Part shown: positions 57,899-64,000 of the stretch, piece after piece
Numbering within the stretch: position 1 is the first letter of the stretch
How the letters are laid out: each line of letters begins with the position of its first letter
Assembly (NCBI RefSeq): GCF_001039355.2
Contig: NW_019773759.1
Coordinates: forward strand, 538,617-602,616
Direction of reading: 5' to 3'
DNA length: 64,000 nt
Source: Lingula anatina
Taxonomy: Eukaryota; Brachiopoda; Lingulata; Lingulida; Lingulidae
Position numbers and translations under genes: made by a program
Notes under the pieces: model-generated
The model's database searches: none
What the model was told of the DNA's origin: nothing
The model's input: only the letters and a program-made list of their open reading frames with translations

Positions 57899-59825
57899 AT
57901 GGTGCATGGAATGTTAAAACTCGCTATTTTATCATGTGTTCTTCAGAATGGTACGTTGTTTGTTGCTTCATATGCTAACCCATGTTTCTGTTCATGTACA
58001 TATTGGCGTAAGGCAGTCGGGACACGCTTTTTTAACGGTTCTGATACCTGTTTATTGATGTTAACGATAAAAATGGAATATTGAACTGAAATGTTCTACA
58101 GGGGATTTGGATCATTACTTTATCCTTCAACGTTTTTTATTTTATTTTATTTTATTTTATTTTATTCAGTTTAATTTAACTTTGTTTTATATCAATATTT
58201 AAATATCTTTATTGTATTTTTTCATTTTTGTTTTAAATCATTACAGCTCTGGGTCAGTACACAGCGTTTGTAACCACCAATTTCACGGAGACCACTGAAG
58301 CTGTTATTGCCACAGAACCTGCAAATACGACCACAGAACCAACCAGTACTTCGGCCCTCACTACTACCACCACTACCACCACGCCATGGGGATCAACGGC
58401 ACCTGAAAGCACCCCAGAGCCGTCCACGGTAAAAGGCACTACTGAAGCAGCGTTAGAACCTACGATGGCGTCTGTCACAGAAGCAGCAACTGAGTCACAA
58501 AATATCACAGAAGCAACTACCGTACCAGCAAGCATCGTGGAAACAACGACTGAGCCTTCCAGCACCATAATATTAACTGTCTCACCTAGTGTAAGAGCCT
58601 TTGCTGGACAACCGTTTTATCTTTGGAGCAACCTGAGCAGTTTTGTTAATCTGTCTGAAGGGTTTGATATTCGATGGAGTAAAGATGGTTCAGTTTGGTG
58701 TCTAATTACTGAAAAAACCATATTGGGTACATGTAAAAGCCGCAATGTTAGTACAGAAAACCCCACAGATAATAATTTCAAGCTGACCATCCCAGAATCT
58801 TACTTAAATGACAGTGGAAACTACAGCTGTGCCTTTTACATTCATGCAAATCTAGATCAAAACCCAAATCCCAGCGTAAGTGAAGTATGGATAGAACAAG
58901 GTAAGATTCCATGCTTACGGTACTATGCAATTTTACTTCCAACTTTTACATGTACGTGTAGTAAGTGTCTGTGAACCTACATCTAAATATCATGATTATC
59001 AAATTATCAAAAGGTCTTTAAAAATATTACGTTTTACACGTTTTAGCTTGTGTAATGCGTGAAAATAACGAGTTTTAGCTGTTTCATTGTTTGGAGTACA
59101 TCTTTATTCTCATTTCAGCACCAACTACAACACAGGCGATGACCACAATTGTAACCGAGCCTAGAACAGGTATTAAGATTTTCTTTTGTCTTTTGAAGTC
59201 ATATCTCTCGACCACTTCATATATTTAAAATTAAAAACTATGAATATGCACCTTGCCTTTTTTAAGTCAGAAATTCTGGAGGATAGAGGTGGATTTTGTA
59301 TTTACTTTTAGGTCATGATGTTAAGACTAGACATTTGTTGATATTAAATCTGAGCCGTCTATATCAAACAAATTAAAAGTCAATTAAGAGTAATGAATAT
59401 AATATAAAAGCTGTTCCATGGAGGCAATGTGATTATTCAAATTCGTTTTATATTAGTTTAGCTTATCGTTCTTGTATTCATAAATATCTCCAAAGTTCAT
59501 CAATTAATTTTAGAATCGCCCAAAACGCCTAAAGCAACAGCGTGTATGTATCATTTAATATGGTGAATTTTAAATGATAAGAGCTAGTATACTTATTCTA
59601 GTTATTTGCATGCGGCACTTCTGTAACTGTACTCTGGATACATAAGAATAAGAGGAGAATTATAAAGCGGCCAACAATTGTACTTTAAAATATATTAAAC
59701 CAGATTTTTATCCTAAGTATATTTTGCTATCTTATTTTGTGAGCTATGTATTTATTTTTTTATTTTTTTCATCTTATTTTGTTCATTTACCCTTGTAAGG
59801 TCTACTGAACATTTTAGACTGTAAA

Positions 59826-59862
<37 letters not shown>

Positions 59863-60111
59863 AAATATTATCATTAAGTATTATCTAAATTACAAGCATT
59901 CAAAGACAGAGTAATCATTGACCCGCACTCATTGTAATGGACTGAGTAACTCCACTTGACATTTCTCCTCAATTATTCTTTATTGTGTCTTAAAGACTGG
60001 CTCTATTAGCTAATAGTGAGGGAAGGCAAAGGTGGTGGGATGCAATAATCATTTTAAGAGTTCGATGTGGAGTGTACAGATAAGATGCTTAAAATTAGCA
60101 AATATGCAAAT

Positions 60112-60142
<31 letters not shown>

Positions 60143-61126
60143 CGGACGGTCTGCCAGTAATCATTATTTCCATTATTTCCCTACATGTTGTGTTTTTTTT
60201 ACCAAACCTGTCGATACACAGGGCTAGTCATTTTACACTAGCTTTGCCAATGTTATTTATGAATGGAACATCTAATCCATTTATATCTATGAAATTAGGC
60301 ATATGATATTAACAAATATTTGAAATTCACAACCAGAATATTTACTTCTTTAGCAATGTAAAATGGCAACAATAATTACAGATAGAGACTTAAGTTTTGC
60401 ATGATTTTTCCTGCGGTCCATATGCCAATGACAATTCATCTTTTACCCTATCTGAACGGAATATACCGTTTACCTAGAAATGTTAAACTTTTCTTCACTA
60501 GCACCTACAAAGGAGTCTCCCAAGCCGGACGCTCTTTCCACAGAGATTATCATTGCCATTGGTGCCGGTGGCGGAGGAGCGGTCCTGTTGATTGTCATCA
60601 TCGTTACTGTCGTCTGTTTAAAAAAGAGAGAGAAAGCTCACGGGGAATACGCTACAGGTGCGTGATTACATTAAAAGGTTGCTAAACTGATAATAGGAAA
60701 CTTTGACAGATTAGTGCATCAAGAAAAAGGGTTAGATAAAATTGCTATAGAGTTTGAACAATTCCCGTCCTCCCGAGTTCTCTTTAAATTCTTGATTTTC
60801 ATCGCTTTATCAGGTTCTGAGCGTAAAAGTCGAAGAAACAAAGTCAACAGTGCTGTAAGTATCTCTACATAGCGTTGCCACATTCATATAAATAGACCTA
60901 CACAATTGGTATGTGTTTTAACGGCAGCATTTTACAGAATTTCCATGTTAATATAAGATATAACTTTATGTCATTTTATACACCTAACAACATTTTTTTC
61001 TGGAATGTATCTTTGTAGACACCGAATGATGAAGACCCCGAGGAGCCAAACACAGAACAAGGGCAACTCCAAGTTAATTTTGACACGGGAACCGTAGAGT
61101 ACACAGATAAAGGGCAGTCTAACTAG
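57899..61126 (+). CDS. Kinase-less Ig membrane protein related to the receptor kinase ectodomain
   Basis: Seven exons in phase: 57899-57950, 58247-58900, 59119-59169, 59514-59543, 60502-60657, 60814-60854, 61019-61126 (TAG); 1092 nt, 363 aa. Exon 1 is the signal peptide (MVHGMLKLAILSCVLQNG). Exon 2 has about 100 Thr/Glu-rich residues, then one Ig domain with FDIRWSKDGSVWCLI, GTC and LNDSGNYSCAFY. Exons 3-4 are a short Thr/Pro stalk, exon 5 the TM (about 278-302, GAGGGGAVLLIVIIVTVV) and KKREK, and exons 6-7 a 50-residue tail with EYTDKGQSN and no kinase. The WC...C...D(A/S)G(D/N)Y(R/S)C spacing matches the neighbouring receptor kinase Ig domain. It may be a co-receptor or decoy; the function is unknown. 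Confidence 0.85.
58137..58166. repeat. (TTTTA)n microsatellite
   Basis: Pentanucleotide run in intron 1 of the 363-aa gene. Confidence 0.9.
59827..59861. repeat. (TTA)n microsatellite
   Basis: Trinucleotide run in intron 4 of the 363-aa gene. Confidence 0.95.
60112..60141. repeat. (GA)n microsatellite
   Basis: Dinucleotide run in intron 4 of the 363-aa gene. Confidence 0.95.
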
Positions 61127-61173
61127 GAAGAAGAACCCCTTTTATTCATTTTTGTACACTTTGTGATTAATTT

Positions 61174-61179
61174 AATAAA
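61174..61179 (+). terminator. Poly(A) signal of the 363-aa gene
   Basis: AATAAA 48 nt after the stop codon, giving a short 3' UTR. Confidence 0.55.
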
Positions 61180-63631
61180 TTTCTACGTTAAAGGCAATGC
61201 CAGTGGATACCACTAGCCATTAAGAGAATATCTTTTATATTTATATATATACAAGTGGGACAATTACAAACGATATAGTTCTTTTTGCAGAGTACACTGT
61301 TTATATGCATAACCTTAGCTGTATATAAATGTATACAAAATTCACCATCATGTTTAAGTAGGGCAAACATTGCTTTGTATACCCATGAAAGCCATGGTGA
61401 TTAGATTTACTATGTTTTTACCTTCAACAAATCAAGTTTTTAAATATATAAAGAAATATATAAGCTTATTACTCTCGTGTGTTTAGCTTTCTACTACTAA
61501 AATTTCTTAATTGGGGGCATGGTTTGTAACATCAACCTGCTTCCATGTGCTTGTATTTCCTCTTCAGTGGAAATTATCAATAACACTATTTTGGTCCATG
61601 AGAGGAGATCATAGGTTGAAATTGTAGCGGGTATTATATACATATATTGTTGGTTAAACTATTGATAAACATTTGATAATATTATTTGATTTTGGCCACA
61701 TTTTCGACTACGCCTTGATATGACTCTTACCGTATCATTGACTGATTACTCATTTCTAATATTAGCCAAGGACACTCTGGTGCAATTGAGTACTTCTTAA
61801 AGACATGAGAGGCAGGTTGAAAACCTCAATTAAGATAAGATAAAATTTACCTTGGGATTTTGCAAAGAATTCGATTTAGTGAATCACCAAGCAGTGGTGA
61901 TATTATCTGTTTTAAGTTCCTCAAAAACGCTTTAAACAATTTTAATAGTTCTTAATATTTAACAATGAAAAGATAAGAAATTATTGTTAAATATTAGCAC
62001 ATGTGTTACTTCCCTGTTGATTGGTTAATTGTTACATTTTATCAATCTGTTTTATGCAAAGTGCGCTTAATATTTACCTTACGGTGTGCAAAAAGACCCT
62101 CGTCGAGTGCGCAAGAGCTATTTCATCATGGTATCGTTACATATTTTTTGTTGTAATTATTGTCTTTTCTGCTACATGGATGCATTTTATTAAACTATTT
62201 GCATAGCACATAAATGTGGTATTGTCATTATGCTGTGCTGATAAGAACGGTACGAGTAGCAATATGATATATTATTGACAACAAATCTGCATTACCGAAG
62301 AAATATGAAACTGTAATCTGGTTTTATTTTCAAAACGAAAAGAAAAGAAACATAACGCTAGGGATTTTTGTGGTTTTCGTCATATAAGCTAGGTAATTTT
62401 CATGGAATGTTCTTACTATAGAATAAATAAATCTTATTTATTTAACTTTGGTGTGCTTTTGATTTTGCATGTTTGAAGTAAATGTTTGTCAGGTTTTTCT
62501 CAGTGTTGATTTTCTATTCATTCGAATATTTTCATTTAAAGATAAGAACAAACGCCTTTTAACATTGATTCAGTTTTTAAAAGAAAAATATTTATCCGTA
62601 TTTGTCACCAAAATTCATTATATAATGGTATTTTACCAGCAAAGGATAATAGCTCGGGAAGAAAAGTGCAACGCATTTATTCGGTGTAAAATTGATAAGA
62701 TTAATATAATATAATATAATATAATATAATATAATATAATATAATATAATATAATATACACTCATCGCGAGATGTTTCATTTAAACGTTTATGAATGAAA
62801 ATTAAATTGTAATTCATTAAATGACACTCAAAAATACTAAAATGAAGTTGGGCTAAATTATATATTGACAGAGTATCAAGTACAAAAGAGTATCTTTTTG
62901 AATTGTTTACATGTAGCAAATCTCTTATTAAAATTTTGATCAAAAATTGACAGATCTCTTTTTTACTTAATATATAGCTTTAGGAGAAAATTAATTTTTT
63001 TTTCTTATTTAAAAAATACTATGGTTTGTTTGTTTTTGACCCGACATTTCTTTTTGTCAGTATAAGATTCATCTTAGAGGTTTTATGTTTTATATGTAGT
63101 AATATTATAATCAGCACCGAGGCATTTATGGCGCTCTGTTTCAAGAAATAATCACGAATTGAGGGAAAACCACAGATTTCATCTTGATCATTTTGAGATC
63201 ACTAAAATCATTGATATGGTGTCAGAATAATTTTTAACAATGAATTGCCGTACCAAATAGGGCGAATGCTCGTAAACAGAAGACATTAAACGTGTCACAG
63301 AGAGACTGAGTTTCAGTAACACAACAGTACAAAACATTGTTTTCTCGCCCTCAAATTACTACTCACAGTAGTTTGTGTCAATAAATAATATTTTCAACTT
63401 GGGAGAGAAGCTACCTTGGATCCTAGGTTAATCTTGCATTCTGTAACAGAATGTGGTTGTAGCACATCAGAGCAAGTAACATTACGCATCGTATTTAAGA
63501 AACCGAGAACACCCCCAGTCAATGACCAATGGTGACAGTAAATATGACTTTCAGTAAAAAAGTGTTTAAATATTTTGTATTTGAATATTCTCAGATGAAA
63601 TATCCTTTTTTATTCAAACCATCGATGACTT
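61180..63631. other. Intergenic between convergent genes
   Basis: AT-rich, no exon recognised. It holds the 3' UTR of the second receptor kinase at its right end and an (AATAT)n run at 62703-62758. Confidence 0.5.
62703..62758. repeat. (AATAT)n microsatellite
   Basis: About 11 pentanucleotide units; the apparent Tyr/Ile-repeat frames across it are artefacts. Confidence 0.95.
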
Positions 63632-63812
63632 TCACAGTATCTCTCCCTTTATCCTGTTCTCAATGTTGCCATAGGCATTCTCTGAGAACCTGTTCAGATC
63701 CACGTGGGTGGTCACCTCTTCTCTCAGTAATTTCTCCAGGTGAACAACCAAGTCCTCAAATGTTGGACGACGTCCGGGGTTTTGCTCCCAACACCACGTC
63801 ATGATCTTGTAT
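63632..63812 (-). CDS. Second receptor tyrosine kinase, last exon only
   Basis: After an acceptor (TTACAG) the minus strand reads YKIMTWCWEQNPGRRPTFED, the C-lobe end of a tyrosine kinase (CW...P..RP.F..L), then LVVHLEKLLREEVTTHVDLN and FSENAYGNIENRIKGEIL with a TGA stop at 63632-63634. The first exon of the window's complete kinase to compare is its last one (37765-37615, YNIMLHCWQAEPRSRPSFNQ): same splice position and phase, so the two are paralogues. The remaining exons lie to the right of the window. The tail carries one Tyr (AYGNI) that could be a docking site. Confidence 0.85.
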
Positions 63813-64000
63813 CTGTAACATTATTCACATACATTATATTAGAAAACGTATCAAGTTCAAACCTTATTTTCAAGAAATCGAAGTAATGTGTAAAGCTCAG
63901 TGATATTTCACATTATATTCCACGTTTTACAGACGTTTTTCTTGACAGAATAGCCCATGCAATACCATGTAATGTAAACCAACATTCATGTACCTACAGC

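Noticed and set aside
58254-58568. Minus-strand Val/Ser/Ala-rich frame
   Set aside because: Antisense of the Thr/Glu-rich part of the 363-aa protein.

Overview
The window is animal nuclear DNA. It is AT-rich, its genes are split into many short exons with GT/AG introns, and LINE, Tc1/mariner and small fold-back elements are scattered through it. NFRKB, NAA50 and a METTL27-type methyltransferase show a metazoan. Many microsatellites, frequent ACATGTA-type words and lineage-specific receptor genes suggest a marine bilaterian invertebrate, perhaps a mollusc or brachiopod. That placement is inference; the species cannot be fixed from the sequence alone.

Layout. 1-5176 (+): the 3' part of a METTL27-like methyltransferase. 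5790-19404 (-): a complete NFRKB gene (INO80 chromatin-remodelling complex) of 30 coding exons, reconstructed in phase to 1411 codons; its tail converges on METTL27. 21183-23045 (+): complete NAA50 (N-terminal acetyltransferase, 156 aa), divergent from NFRKB across a short region with an ETS-type site. 25160-31609 (-): two tandem secreted paralogues of 299 and 298 aa, with a PAN/apple-like module followed by a contactin-associated-protein-type fibrinogen-like module. 33064-36487 (-): a probable GPI-anchored TNF-receptor-like protein, exon model incomplete. 37615-47263 (-): a complete 702-aa receptor tyrosine kinase (signal peptide, one Ig domain, Thr-rich stalk, TM, kinase), with a dead Tc1 element in one intron. 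53861-56268 (+): a 160-aa orphan type I membrane protein. 57899-61126 (+): a 363-aa kinase-less membrane protein whose Ig domain resembles that of the kinase. 63632-63812 (-): the last exon of a second receptor tyrosine kinase that continues beyond the window.

The left third holds housekeeping nuclear and translational genes in conserved exon structure. The right two thirds form an accessory cell-surface region of tandem duplicates, receptor kinases and kinase-less relatives, with most of the small mobile elements. The receptor cluster is the most likely place for undescribed biology: a one-Ig, mucin-stalk receptor kinase beside a kinase-less relative, a second kinase and an orphan membrane protein. 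No database search or expression data were available. Exon models rest on reading frame, splice sites, phase agreement and recognition of protein families.
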